This document shows positions 1 through 8,030 of a stretch of 64,000 nt of DNA, piece after piece. The stretch is from Solitalea canadensis DSM 3403 (lineage in GTDB: Bacteria > Bacteroidota > Bacteroidia > Sphingobacteriales > Sphingobacteriaceae). The stretch is from positions 1,686,669 to 1,750,668 of the forward strand of contig NC_017770.1 in assembly GCF_000242635.2 (NCBI RefSeq). Reading direction: 5' to 3'. Both the position numbers and the translations under genes were made by a program. The notes below the pieces were generated by a model. The model was not told the DNA's origin, did not search any database, and saw nothing but the letters and a program-made list of their open reading frames with translations. Within the stretch, counting starts at the first letter, position 1. Each line of letters begins with the position of its first letter.

Positions 1-2
1 AA

Positions 3-197
3 AAAGAATTAGATGCATCGGGTGCTTTTCAGAATCCAATTGTGACTGAGATTAGTCCTATTTCTACCTTCTACAAAGCTGAAAATTATCACCAAAATTA
101 TTACAATCAGAATAGTGAGGAACCTTATTGTCAGATTGTAATTGCTCCTAAATTGGAGAAGTTTAAGAAAGTGTTTCAGGATAAGTTGAAGCAGTAG
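3..197 (+). CDS. msrA: Peptide methionine sulfoxide reductase MsrA, C-terminal part
   Basis: The window opens inside this gene; 64 codons remain, ending at TAG. The visible protein contains [18 protein letters not shown] and [12 protein letters not shown]. These match the C-terminal region of MsrA, which reduces methionine-S-sulfoxide in proteins and free amino acids using thioredoxin. The catalytic GCFWC motif would lie upstream of the window and cannot be checked. Identity rests on the tail motif only, which is distinctive for the family. The gene ends 52 bases before the convergent phytase-like gene. Confidence 0.85.
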   Translation, partial: KELDASGAFQNPIVTEISPISTFYKAENYHQNYYNQNSEEPYCQIVIAPKLEKFKKVFQDKLKQ

Positions 198-200
198 TAT

Positions 201-248
201 AGTTGATGGTTCATAGTGCTATACCATGAACTATGATCTATGATCCAT
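201..248. repeat. Inverted word repeat (GGTTCATAG / CTATGATCC)
   Basis: Positions 206-216 (ATGGTTCATAG) pair with 238-248 (CTATGATCCAT) with one mismatch; the loop also contains CCATGAACTATGAT. The element fills the space between the convergent ends of msrA and the phytase-like gene, so it may act as a shared terminator. It uses the same words as the larger element at 34060-34225. Confidence 0.55.
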
Positions 249-249
249 T

Positions 250-1428
250 TCACTTCACCAACTCAAAAACAAGAAATTGCGTTTTTTGATAGGTGGCAAA
301 GTTGTTATCAGATACCAATACAATAGTTTTGTGTCCGTTTGGAAGTTTAGGGCCAAAGGTGATGCCTTCTACATTATCGATGCTTGTGGGTAATGAGGCC
401 AGATCATATGTTAGCTTCTTGGTTACTGGGGTAAATTGTTTGTTCGTTAACGCATTTATGTCTTTTACATTTGTTGCATTGTTTAAATCTACCTCATAAA
501 TACGCACTGAATTTGAAGGGATTGCACCAACTGCAAACGAGCGTTCCATCACATACAACTTAGTTTCACTGATTGCTAAAATCTCGTCAACGCCATTTAC
601 CTTAAAATCAGTAGATATTAATGGAGCCGCATGTACTTTGTCAAGTTTATAAGCATATTGTGCCACAACCTCTTTTGTAGCCCTGTTGATTTTAGTAATT
701 CGGATCCATGACTGAGTTTCTTTTACATCAGCTCTTGGCCCATCCTGGTATAAAGGCTCTTCATTAGTTATGAAAATGAATTTTTCGTCCTGACTTAAAG
801 TTACTCCCTCTAATGAACCATTTTGGCGCATTCCATAATCTGTTTTATACATTTTATAGATGGTTGGGATCGGATAATCTTTAATAAAAGACCCATCTTT
901 ATTCATTTCCATTAAGAATGGATCAATATAAATAGAATCACCTTTAGCAGTAACTTTTCGCTCACCTTCGCTTGTCCAAAGTAATGTTTGGGTTGAATTA
1001 ACATAACGAATAGCTTCCGGATCAGGAACCTTCGTTTCATCCTGGGTTTTATTTGGGAACAATGTGCCGTCTTCCTGTTTTAAATAATTAACAGCATTAA
1101 TACGGACACTATCAAATGAATTTGGTTGAAAATAAAGTTTAGCTGAATAAAATCGAGCAGGTTCTTTATCAGAACGATCGTCACAAATAATATAATACAG
1201 ATCATTTGTGGCATCGTAATCAATACCGGATAAGCCACCAACAGTTGTGTTATTAAACTCCAGATCATTAGGGAGAATATATTCACCAATAAACCGCCAA
1301 CTTTTTGCCAATGTAGTGTCCTTAAGAGTCTGATCGTTAACGTACATACTTTTGCGGCAAGAAACGATTATAAAAGATAGAGTGATCAGAACAAAGGATA
1401 GAACGTTAGTTTTGGATATTTTCATCAC
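250..1428 (-). CDS. Esterase-like activity of phytase family lipoprotein
   Basis: A 392-residue exported protein. The N-terminus has a hydrophobic segment ending in IIVSC, a lipobox that predicts lipidation at Cys24. The body has blocks typical of the phytase-like beta-propeller family (PF13449): GGLSGIDYD near residue 64, PDPEAIRY near 135, SLEGVTLS near 206 and VEGITFG near 353. The family is named for esterase-like phytase activity, but biochemical function is mostly untested. It stands alone on the minus strand, divergent from the thioesterase. A TAnnTTTG-type element lies upstream at 1458-1465. A lipoprotein near 56.1-57.0 kb also has a beta-propeller-like fold but belongs to another family. 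Confidence 0.8.
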   Translation of the reverse strand: MMKISKTNVLSFVLITLSFIIVSCRKSMYVNDQTLKDTTLAKSWRFIGEYILPNDLEFNNTTVGGLSGIDYDATNDLYYIICDDRSDKEPARFYSAKLYFQPNSFDSVRINAVNYLKQEDGTLFPNKTQDETKVPDPEAIRYVNSTQTLLWTSEGERKVTAKGDSIYIDPFLMEMNKDGSFIKDYPIPTIYKMYKTDYGMRQNGSLEGVTLSQDEKFIFITNEEPLYQDGPRADVKETQSWIRITKINRATKEVVAQYAYKLDKVHAAPLISTDFKVNGVDEILAISETKLYVMERSFAVGAIPSNSVRIYEVDLNNATNVKDINALTNKQFTPVTKKLTYDLASLPTSIDNVEGITFGPKLPNGHKTIVLVSDNNFATYQKTQFLVFELVK

Positions 1429-1457
1429 AAGAAAAATGTAGCACTAATAATTGGAAT

Positions 1458-1465
1458 CAAAGGTA
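1458..1465 (-). promoter_or_regulatory. Possible -7 element (TACCTTTG)
   Basis: Read on the minus strand this is TACCTTTG, matching the Bacteroidota -7 consensus TAnnTTTG, 30 bases upstream of the phytase-like gene. I do not see a well-spaced TTTG -33 element, so the call is weak. Confidence 0.35.
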
Positions 1466-1520
1466 CAAAGAGGAACTGATTACTTTAGTTATTGAAGTAA
1501 TAAAACAAAAAAGCTATTAA

Positions 1521-1538
1521 AATGAACAACGGTTCATT
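1521..1538. promoter_or_regulatory. Operator-like palindrome AATGAAC-N4-GTTCATT
   Basis: A perfect 18-base palindrome with 7-base arms lies about 50 bases before the likely start of the thioesterase gene. Size and placement suit a dimeric repressor of the TetR kind. No regulator gene lies nearby, so the binding protein is unknown. Confidence 0.35.
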
Positions 1539-1585
1539 TGTTGAAAAGAAACATTATTTTAGCTGTCACTAATGAAGCAATATTT

Positions 1586-2020
1586 ATGACAGAATATTCA
1601 AAACCGATAACAATCCGCTGGGCTGATCTAGATCCTAATTTCCACGTTCGACATTCAGTTTATTATGATTTTGGGGCACAGATCCGTGTCGATTTTTTGG
1701 CCGATAATGGTGTGACTCCAAAATTGATGATTGAAAAACATTTCGGACCTGTTTTATTTAGGGAAGAAGCTGTTTTTAGGAAGGAAATAAGATCAGGTGA
1801 TAAGCTTACTATTAACGTAAAACTACAAAAACTTAGGGAAGACCATTCTCGGTTTACAATGATCCATGAGATAAAGAGAGAAGATGGAACCTTGTGTGCT
1901 AAAATTACTGTAGACGGTGCCTGGATGGATACCCATCTTCGCAAGTTAACTGCACCTCCTGAAGAAGTTGTTCAAATGACGGATGCCATGCCTAAGGCAG
2001 AGGATTTTGAGTGGATGTAA
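1586..2020 (+). CDS. Acyl-CoA thioesterase (hotdog fold)
   Basis: A 144-residue protein from the ATG at 1586. The open frame extends upstream to a TTG at 1538, but the family's N-terminal motif starts at IRWADLDPNFHVRHSVYYDF, so the ATG is preferred. The WADLDPNFHVRHSVYY block corresponds to the active-site helix of the YbgC/FatB-type 4-hydroxybenzoyl-CoA thioesterase-like family, in which the conserved Asp acts on the thioester. It probably hydrolyses an acyl-CoA; the substrate cannot be told. A strong hairpin terminator follows immediately. Confidence 0.8.
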   Translation: MTEYSKPITIRWADLDPNFHVRHSVYYDFGAQIRVDFLADNGVTPKLMIEKHFGPVLFREEAVFRKEIRSGDKLTINVKLQKLREDHSRFTMIHEIKREDGTLCAKITVDGAWMDTHLRKLTAPPEEVVQMTDAMPKAEDFEWM

Positions 2021-2026
2021 CGATTC

Positions 2027-2068
2027 AAAAAATCCAGCCTCGGCTCAGCCCGAGACTGGATTTTTCTT
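2027..2068. terminator. Bidirectional intrinsic terminator
   Basis: A stem of AAAATCCAGCCTCGG with CCGAGACTGGATTTTT (one mismatch) is followed by T-rich sequence. It sits between the convergent thioesterase and amidase genes and has A and T tracts on both sides, so it can serve both. Confidence 0.85.
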
Positions 2069-2070
2069 TT

Positions 2071-2853
2071 TTATTGAATCTTAAATGAATCCTGATCTTT
2101 TAAGAAAGGGAATGCTCTTCTCACAAACTCTAACGTTTCACCAGATAATTCAATTGTGAAAATATCTTCATCATGAGCCTTATGATATAGTATTGCACCG
2201 TCCGGAGCAATGATCATACTATCTCCGCTATGATATATTTCATTGCCATCATTTCCTACGCGATTTAAACCAACTACAAAGCATTGGTTTTCAATTGCAC
2301 GGGCAGGCAATAATGTTTTCCAATGCAAAGATCTGCGTTCAGGCCAATTGGCCACATTGATATATAGATCATAAGGCCTATCTTTTTCATTCCTTGCCCA
2401 AACTGGGAAACGCAAATCATAACAAACCATCGGGCAGATTGTCCAACCGTTCAATTCAACCATTAATCGACTGCTTCCAGCAGCATAAGTATCATCCTCC
2501 TTTCCAAGTCCAAACAAGTGGCGTTTGTCATAGGTTTCAAAACTACCATCAGGACGCATCCAAATCAAGCGGTTATAAAAGCGGTTTTGATCTTCCACTA
2601 TAATACTTCCGGTAATAACAGCATTCATATGTCCAGCCATTTCAGCCATCCAGCGGACCGTTTTTCCTTTCGTCTGTTCAGCGAGCATAGCCGCATTCAT
2701 GGTAAACCCAGTACTGAACATCTCAGGCAGAACAATCAAATCTGTTTCTTCCTTAATGGATAACATTTTCTGCCCAAGCATTGAAAGATTAGCATCAATG
2801 TTTTCCCAATAAAGAACTGTTTGTATAATAGTGATGGTAAGGTTATTTTTCAT
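2071..2853 (-). CDS. Omega-amidase, nitrilase family (YafV-like)
   Basis: A 260-residue carbon-nitrogen hydrolase. The nitrilase triad is visible: Glu44 in VLPEMFSTGF, Lys110 in YDKRHLF and Cys144 in CYDLRFP. The motif set and length match YafV/Nit2-type omega-amidases, which hydrolyse 2-oxoglutaramate or 2-oxosuccinamate to the oxo-acid and ammonia. The next gene on the same strand, at 3021-4166, encodes a transaminase of the type that makes such oxo-acid amides from glutamine, which supports the call. The two are separated by a repeat-bearing gap of 167 bases, so co-transcription is not certain. Confidence 0.85.
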   Translation of the reverse strand: MKNNLTITIIQTVLYWENIDANLSMLGQKMLSIKEETDLIVLPEMFSTGFTMNAAMLAEQTKGKTVRWMAEMAGHMNAVITGSIIVEDQNRFYNRLIWMRPDGSFETYDKRHLFGLGKEDDTYAAGSSRLMVELNGWTICPMVCYDLRFPVWARNEKDRPYDLYINVANWPERRSLHWKTLLPARAIENQCFVVGLNRVGNDGNEIYHSGDSMIIAPDGAILYHKAHDEDIFTIELSGETLEFVRRAFPFLKDQDSFKIQ

Positions 2854-2858
2854 TTTTT

Positions 2859-3018
2859 TTGATGATTACACTGATTATTGGGATGATTACACCGATTTCT
2901 TTTTTGTTGCTTGGATTACACTGATTGATTTGATGATTACACCGATTCAATTAATAAGAAATCCATCAATTTAATTCAATGATCTGTGTAATCATTAAAT
3001 ATTGGTGTAATCCCAAAA
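2859..3018. repeat. Inverted word-repeat element, word GATTACACYGAT
   Basis: The left arm repeats GATTACACTGAT and GATTACACCGAT four times between 2862 and 2956, separated by short T- or G-rich linkers. The right arm (about 2977-3018) carries the reverse complement, TGTGTAATCATT and GGTGTAATCCC. The element lies between two minus-strand genes, just after the transaminase start region's partner and directly downstream of the transaminase-amidase gap. It is one of at least seven loci in the window with mirrored word arms. Confidence 0.75.
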
Positions 3019-3020
3019 AA

Positions 3021-4166
3021 TCATATTTTAATTAATCGTTCGATAGCTCTGTCTAATGTTTCTTCTTTTTTAGCAAAGCAGAAACGAATAACTTTATTAT
3101 CCGTTCCGCTGGTATAGAATACGGAGGTTGGAATAGTTGCTACTCCAAACTCTTTGGTAATGCGCACTGCAAAATCGTAGTCGCCCTCATTCGAGATTTT
3201 ATTGTAATGAGCTGTTTGAAAATAGGAGCCACCGACTGTCAATAAATTAAATCTTGTCGCCTTCATTAAGCTTGCGAAATAATTACGTTTTTGTTGATAC
3301 ATTTCTTTTACTTCAAGATAGTTATTAGGATTGGCCATAAAATCAGCAATGGCATACTGAATAGGAGTGATGCAAGTGTAAATTGCAAACTGCTGTAATT
3401 TCCTTATTTCTGCCATTAAATAAGCCGGACCCAATAGATAGCCTAATCGCCAACCAGTTGTATGAAACGTTTTTCCAAAAGAAGATACGATCAAACTGCG
3501 TTCGGCTAGCTCAGGATATTTGGCCATGCTATGATGTTCTTTTCCATCAAAAACAATGTGTTCATACACCTCATCACTTAAAATAAGAATATCAGTATCT
3601 TTAGTAATGTTGATCAGTTCATCAATATCATCCTTACTTAAAATAGTTCCGGTAGGATTGTGAGGTGTGTTGATCATGATCATACGCGTTTTGTGCGAGA
3701 TCAGTTTTTTAACATTATCCCAATTGATCTTATAATCTGGTGGCGTTAATTCTATCGGACGAGGAATACCCCCATGAACGCGAATATTTGGCGAATAACA
3801 ATCGTAAGCAGGTTCAAAAATGATGACCTCATCACCATCTCTGATCAATGCTTCTATTGCAGCATAAATGGCTTGTGTGCCTCCTGCGGTAATTGTGATT
3901 TCTGTATCCGGACTATAAGTTCGCCCAGTTAATGAAGCAGTCATTTCAGCAATGCGCTCACGCAGTGGCAATATACCAGCAGTTGGTGCATATTGATTCA
4001 TTCCTTTCTTCATGTATTCGTTTACCAAACTGATAAGCTGCGGTGACGTAGGGAAATCAGGAAAGCCCTGAGCAAGATTTATCGCGTTGTATTCATTGGC
4101 TAAACCCGTCATAACCGGGAAAATAGAAGTGCCGGCATTGGGTAATTTAGAGTTAACAGCTATCAT
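3021..4166 (-). CDS. PLP aminotransferase (methionine/glutamine transaminase, YbdL-like)
   Basis: A 381-residue fold-type I aminotransferase. Visible features are the N-terminal NLAQGFPDFP, the cofactor-binding AGGTQAIY, NTPHNPTG with Asn170, SDEVYE with Asp198 and Tyr201, and the Schiff-base lysine Lys232 in SSFGKTFHTTGWRLGY. NLAQGFPDFP is typical of the methionine/kynurenine aminotransferase group (YbdL, glutamine transaminase K). Likely donors are methionine, glutamine or aromatic amino acids. Pairing with the omega-amidase suggests the glutamine transaminase/omega-amidase route, which pulls 2-oxo-4-methylthiobutyrate back to methionine. Confidence 0.88.
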   Translation of the reverse strand: MIAVNSKLPNAGTSIFPVMTGLANEYNAINLAQGFPDFPTSPQLISLVNEYMKKGMNQYAPTAGILPLRERIAEMTASLTGRTYSPDTEITITAGGTQAIYAAIEALIRDGDEVIIFEPAYDCYSPNIRVHGGIPRPIELTPPDYKINWDNVKKLISHKTRMIMINTPHNPTGTILSKDDIDELINITKDTDILILSDEVYEHIVFDGKEHHSMAKYPELAERSLIVSSFGKTFHTTGWRLGYLLGPAYLMAEIRKLQQFAIYTCITPIQYAIADFMANPNNYLEVKEMYQQKRNYFASLMKATRFNLLTVGGSYFQTAHYNKISNEGDYDFAVRITKEFGVATIPTSVFYTSGTDNKVIRFCFAKKEETLDRAIERLIKI

Positions 4167-4309
4167 AAATTGGCAATGGTTAGGAATAAATTATTTCCAA
4201 AAACTATATTTACAGTTTGGTATTGTAGCTATGGGTTATAAATAATCAATAAAGAGTTGTGTTACTTAACTTGCTACAATAAACAAGGCCCTAAAACTAT
4301 AATTTTAGT

Positions 4310-5266
4310 ATGAAAAAAGGTATTCTTTTAATTATTTGTGCTGTATTTTTACTTGGATGCGATTCAAGTTCCAATAAATCAGGCAAAAGAAAAATTGCAT
4401 TTATTGATGCATTTGAAGATGCAACACTAGCCCAGGCAAAACAGGGGTTTTATGATGCATTAAAACAAGGTGGGTTTGAAGACAAAAAGAATATTGAAAT
4501 CATCTATAGCAATGCGCAAAACAATATTCCGACATTAATTCAAAGCATAAATTATGCTGTTAGTCAGAAAGTTGAGTTAATGGCAACCAATGCAACGCTG
4601 CCAACTATCACCGCTGCACAACGTCAAAAGAATGTGCCAATTTTTATGATGGTTTCATCAAGTCCAAAAATGGCAGGTTTAACAGATTCAAGAGGCTTAC
4701 CTCCGTCAAACTTGTTCGGAATTTATGAAGAGTTGAATTACATAGACACCTCTGTAGCCATCATTAAAACATTAAAGCCATCTGTAAAAAGACTAGCAGC
4801 CATTTATAGTCAGTCCGAACCACAATCAGTTGATGCATATAACCGTATTGTAGCACAGGCAAAAGCATCGGGCATGGAATTGATCGCTTTACCTGTTAGC
4901 AGCTCGGCCGAAACACAATTGGTTGTTGAATCATTGCTGACTAAAAAAGTGGATGCATTTTTTGCGTTGCCGGATAACAGTGTATTTGCTTCGTTTGAGA
5001 CAATAGTTAGGAGCTGTGATAAAGCTGGAGTGCCAATTTTTACAAGCGAAGCAGGACTGGTAAAACGCGGCGCAGTTGCGGCTTTTGGCGCTGATCTTTA
5101 CCAATGGGGATTTCAAGCTGGTGAACAAGCTGTTAAGTATTTAAAAGATCCACACACTAAATCTTTAAAGCCCGAAATTGTTAAAGTGCGTAAAAGAGTT
5201 TATAATCCGCAGGTTGCTGCAAAATATGGAATTAAAGTAGGAGAGGGATTTGAAGTAGTTAAATAA
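4310..5266 (+). CDS. ABC transporter substrate-binding lipoprotein
   Basis: A 318-residue protein with a signal peptide ending in FLLGC (lipid anchor at Cys17). KRKIAFIDAFEDATLAQAKQ begins a periplasmic-binding fold of the ABC_sub_bind family (PF04392), known for TrpX-like importers of aromatic or other small metabolites. Blocks AAIYSQSEPQSVDAYN and AAFGADLYQWGFQAGEQA fit this family. Its expected partners, a permease and an ATPase of matching type, are found at 7164 and 8030. They are separated from it by 1.9 kb holding a DoxX gene, an SRPBCC gene, a repeat-like block and a pseudogene. The ligand is unknown. Confidence 0.85.
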   Translation: MKKGILLIICAVFLLGCDSSSNKSGKRKIAFIDAFEDATLAQAKQGFYDALKQGGFEDKKNIEIIYSNAQNNIPTLIQSINYAVSQKVELMATNATLPTITAAQRQKNVPIFMMVSSSPKMAGLTDSRGLPPSNLFGIYEELNYIDTSVAIIKTLKPSVKRLAAIYSQSEPQSVDAYNRIVAQAKASGMELIALPVSSSAETQLVVESLLTKKVDAFFALPDNSVFASFETIVRSCDKAGVPIFTSEAGLVKRGAVAAFGADLYQWGFQAGEQAVKYLKDPHTKSLKPEIVKVRKRVYNPQVAAKYGIKVGEGFEVVK

Positions 5267-5452
5267 CATTAATTCATGTACTAGACATTAACCTAATTGC
5301 CGTTTGTTAAAGCAAGCGGCAATTCTTTTGAAAACCATAACAGATAATTCGCAATTCCCCCTTTACTTTGCCGTTTTAACACCCCTCGAAATAGTTCCTT
5401 TCTTAACAATTTAGCCTTAACAAATTTTAGTTAACAATTTAAAATAAACGCT

Positions 5453-5845
5453 ATGAAAAAGGACAAATTAATTTTCTGGATCGCAACTGGTTTCATCTTT
5501 TTATTCGATGCTTTAATGCCAGCTCTTACTTCTCACACGGAGATCGCAAAAGAAGGAATTAGACATTTAGGTTACCCAGATTACTTCCGAATTCAATTAA
5601 CAGTTTTTAAAGTTATGGGTGGATTGTTGTTGGTATTACCATCAATTCCTTCAAGGGTTAAAGAATGGGTTTATGCCGGCTTTGGCATTTCATTAATTTC
5701 TGCATGTGTTGGACATTGGGTGGTTGATGGATTCGGTTTTCAAACAGTTTTCCCAATAATTGTATTAGGTGTTTTAGCTGTTTCTTACATTTACTATCAT
5801 AAACTCAATGAAAAACAAATTCATCCATCTTTTCAGTATAAATAA
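5453..5845 (+). CDS. DoxX-like family membrane protein
   Basis: A 130-residue protein with four predicted membrane segments (about residues 8-24, 50-66, 72-92 and 97-114). The pattern FDALMPALTSH then LGYPDYFRIQLTVFKVMGGLLL matches the DoxX_2 family (PF13564), small inner-membrane proteins of uncertain role often linked with redox enzymes or SRPBCC proteins. The SRPBCC gene starts 31 bases downstream, so they are probably an operon. Their position inside an ABC-transporter gene set suggests insertion. Confidence 0.8.
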   Translation: MKKDKLIFWIATGFIFLFDALMPALTSHTEIAKEGIRHLGYPDYFRIQLTVFKVMGGLLLVLPSIPSRVKEWVYAGFGISLISACVGHWVVDGFGFQTVFPIIVLGVLAVSYIYYHKLNEKQIHPSFQYK

Positions 5846-5876
5846 AAACCTTTAATTCAATCTAAAACAAAATTAA

Positions 5877-6413
5877 ATGAATATTTTACTAAGTATTTTG
5901 GGTGTTCTTGCTGCAGTAATTGTTTTGCTGCTGATTATAGCTTTGTTTTCAAAGAAAAGCTATACTGTAGAACGAGAAATCATTATAAACCGACCCAATG
6001 AAGAGGTTTTCAGTTACATTAAACACCTAAAGAATCAGGATAATTATAGTAAATGGGTAATGACAGACCCTGACATGAAAAAGACATTTACCGGTAATGA
6101 CGGTAGCATAGGCTTTGTTTATGCCTGGGAAGAGAATAAAAAGGCAGGGAAAGGTGAGCAGGAAATTATGGGTATAAAGCCCAACGAACGCATTGATGTA
6201 GAAGTACGTTTTGAAAAGCCTTTTGCAGGTATTGCAAGTGTGCCATTTAGTACTGAAAGAGTTTCTGAGTACCAAACCAGACTTCGTTGGGGCATGACAA
6301 GCCAAATGAATTACCCGATGAACCTCATGTTATTATTGATGAATGTAGATAAAATGCTTGGTAACGATATGCAGCAGAGTTTGGTAAAATTGAAGGGTAT
6401 TTTAGAAGCCTAG
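5877..6413 (+). CDS. SRPBCC family protein (polyketide cyclase-like) with membrane anchor
   Basis: A 178-residue protein. Residues 1-25 are a hydrophobic anchor. Residues 30-175 form a START/SRPBCC domain, beginning YTVEREIIINRPNEEVFSYI and ending MLGNDMQQSLVKLKGIL. Such domains bind hydrophobic ligands in a helix-grip fold; no specific ligand can be inferred. It follows the DoxX-like gene closely, a common pairing in Bacteroidota. A broken second SRPBCC gene lies about 0.45 kb downstream, so this locus has gathered two members of the superfamily. Confidence 0.82.
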   Translation: MNILLSILGVLAAVIVLLLIIALFSKKSYTVEREIIINRPNEEVFSYIKHLKNQDNYSKWVMTDPDMKKTFTGNDGSIGFVYAWEENKKAGKGEQEIMGIKPNERIDVEVRFEKPFAGIASVPFSTERVSEYQTRLRWGMTSQMNYPMNLMLLLMNVDKMLGNDMQQSLVKLKGILEA

Positions 6414-6473
6414 TCGCTTTTTATTATTAATGAACAATTTTTTTGCTCCCTAGAAACAAAACTTTTAGATTGT

Positions 6474-6519
6474 GTTTAGCCCTTAATAGGGCTATTTCAC
6501 AATGTAAACAATACATTGT
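6474..6519. terminator. Two adjacent palindromes after the SRPBCC gene
   Basis: TAGCCCT-TAAT-AGGGCTA is followed by TTT and resembles a short terminator. Just after it, ACAATGTA and TACATTGT form an 8-base inverted repeat with a five-base loop. Together they probably end the DoxX/SRPBCC transcript. Confidence 0.5.
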
Positions 6520-6620
6520 ACTAACTTGAATTAATGAGTTATTATGGTATTAGTAGCGAGTTATACGATAAAATAAATCAAAAAAAGCCTAATAGTGCAA
6601 TAAATGCAGTTTGATGAATT

Positions 6621-6760
6621 ATTTTCTCCCGCCGCTGTCAGCGGGACTCACTTTTTTTCTTCAGCAAAAAAAAGTAAGCAAAAAATGCCGTCGCTGCGTA
6701 CAGTTCTCCGACAGTTAGTGCGAGTATTTAAATCATCTCTTCCGAACTGTACGAGGCGAT
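6621..6760. repeat. Dispersed-repeat-like block with three inverted repeats
   Basis: The block is more GC-rich and structured than its surroundings. It holds a CCGCTG-T-CAGCGG hairpin (6632-6644), then an ACTTTTTTT/AAAAAAAGT inverted repeat around 6649-6674, then CGTACAGTTC (6697-6706) facing GAACTGTACG (6744-6753), a perfect 10-base inverted repeat. No open frame covers it. It resembles non-coding repetitive blocks I recall from Bacteroidota genomes, but no second copy is present in this window, so its mobile nature is an inference. Confidence 0.4.
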
Positions 6761-6862
6761 TTTGACTTATATGATAATTTATGCTTTAAATTCACATATG
6801 TGAAATCAAATCGCACAACGGGTATTAGTAATACTACAATTTTACCAAGCACAGCATTTATT

Positions 6863-7094
6863 AACCCTCCAACAGATTGTGTAATAGCATCAAATAGAGT
6901 GTTTAATGTTCCAAGAGAACAGACCAGAATTTCAGTTGGTGGTAACATTTGATGAAGTAGGGGATAAAACAAAAGTAGTTTTCCAAATGATTTTTAATAC
7001 TCCAAATGAATGCAATAAAGTAAAGGTTATTGCTATTGATGCCAATGAAGAAAACTTCGATAAATTAGAAGAGGAATTAAAGAAAATGGTTTAA
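6863..7094 (+). pseudogene. SRPBCC (AHSA1-like) gene with internal deletion and frameshift
   Basis: Two remnants of one gene lie in different frames. From 6863 the frame reads NPPTDCVIASNRVFNVPREQ, typical of the first strand of an AHSA1-type SRPBCC protein. From about 6918 the frame starting at the ATG at 6906 reads RPEFQLVVTFDEVGDKTKVV and ends FDKLEEELKKMV, the last third of the same domain. About 80 middle residues are missing and the frame changes at the junction. An ATG-only annotation would report a 62-residue protein at 6906-7094; that is better seen as a relic. The structured block just upstream may have been involved in the damage. Confidence 0.65.
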
Positions 7095-7163
7095 CATTCA
7101 ACGATGAGTTTTAATTTCGCATAAGTTGGAGTATATTCCGGTTTAGCAATTACCATTTTATAA

Positions 7164-8030
7164 ATGACATTTTACATAACTGCCTTATTATTGGGTTTAA
7201 GTCTCTCTGCCATCGCCATGGGGATTTTTATTTCCATGAAGATCTTTAACATACCTGACATTACAACCGATGGAAGTTATACACTTGGGGCTGTTATTAC
7301 AGCAATTTGCTTGAGTAACGGCTATTCGATTATTGTTACTTATTTATTGGCCGTTGCCGGAGGTGCATTGGCCGGAAGCATTTCAGGGTTTATTCATACC
7401 CGTTTAAAAGTAAATGCTTTATTAGCTGGAATATTAGTTATGACAGCTTTATATTCTATCAACCTTAGCATATTAGGCCGCTCTAACTTACCATTATTAT
7501 CTGTTAGCAACATTTTTCAGGTTTTTTCATTTAGTGCTGATATGGATATCAACAGTTTTATAGTGCTATTGATCATCATTGGTATTTTATGGTGTGGATT
7601 ATCATTATTGCTGAAAACTGATTTTGGATTAGCCATGCGAGCAACAGGAAATAGTGAGGCAATGATCCGGGCGTTAGGCGTAAATACTAACCGAATGAAA
7701 ATTATTGGCTTAGCGATTTCCAATGGATTAGTGGCAACGGCAGGTTTCTTGGTAGCTCAATACCAGGGTTTTGCCGATATTAATATGGGAATAGGTATTG
7801 TAATTGTGGGCCTAGGCTCTGTAATGATAGGTGAAACGTTAAACAATTGGCTAGCTATCCGGAGTGTATGGTTGCAAGTTTTATTGGTTGTTATGGGAGC
7901 AGTGGTATTTCAACTGGTATTAGCCTTTACGTTATCGTTGGGTGTTGATCCAAACTTGCTAAAATTGTTTACAGCAGTTTTTGTATTGATAATTGTAAGT
8001 ATTCCTCAACTCCGACTCCGCAAAGAATAA
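7164..8030 (+). CDS. ABC transporter permease (LivH/TrpY-like)
   Basis: A 288-residue integral membrane protein with about nine hydrophobic segments. The motif NIPDITTDGSYTLGA near the N-terminus, followed by the ALRATGN-like LAMRATGNSEAMIRALGVN near residues 154-172, is typical of the BPD_transp_2 permeases that work with ABC_sub_bind proteins. The EAA-type loop of residues 155-175 would contact the ATPase. The stop codon overlaps the ATPase start by one base (TAATG), indicating translational coupling. The matching binding protein is at 4310-5266. Confidence 0.87.
   Translation: MTFYITALLLGLSLSAIAMGIFISMKIFNIPDITTDGSYTLGAVITAICLSNGYSIIVTYLLAVAGGALAGSISGFIHTRLKVNALLAGILVMTALYSINLSILGRSNLPLLSVSNIFQVFSFSADMDINSFIVLLIIIGILWCGLSLLLKTDFGLAMRATGNSEAMIRALGVNTNRMKIIGLAISNGLVATAGFLVAQYQGFADINMGIGIVIVGLGSVMIGETLNNWLAIRSVWLQVLLVVMGAVVFQLVLAFTLSLGVDPNLLKLFTAVFVLIIVSIPQLRLRKE

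Noticed and set aside
6906-7094. Small independent protein of 62 residues
   Set aside because: Its sequence is the C-terminal third of an SRPBCC domain, and the matching N-terminal piece lies just upstream in another frame.
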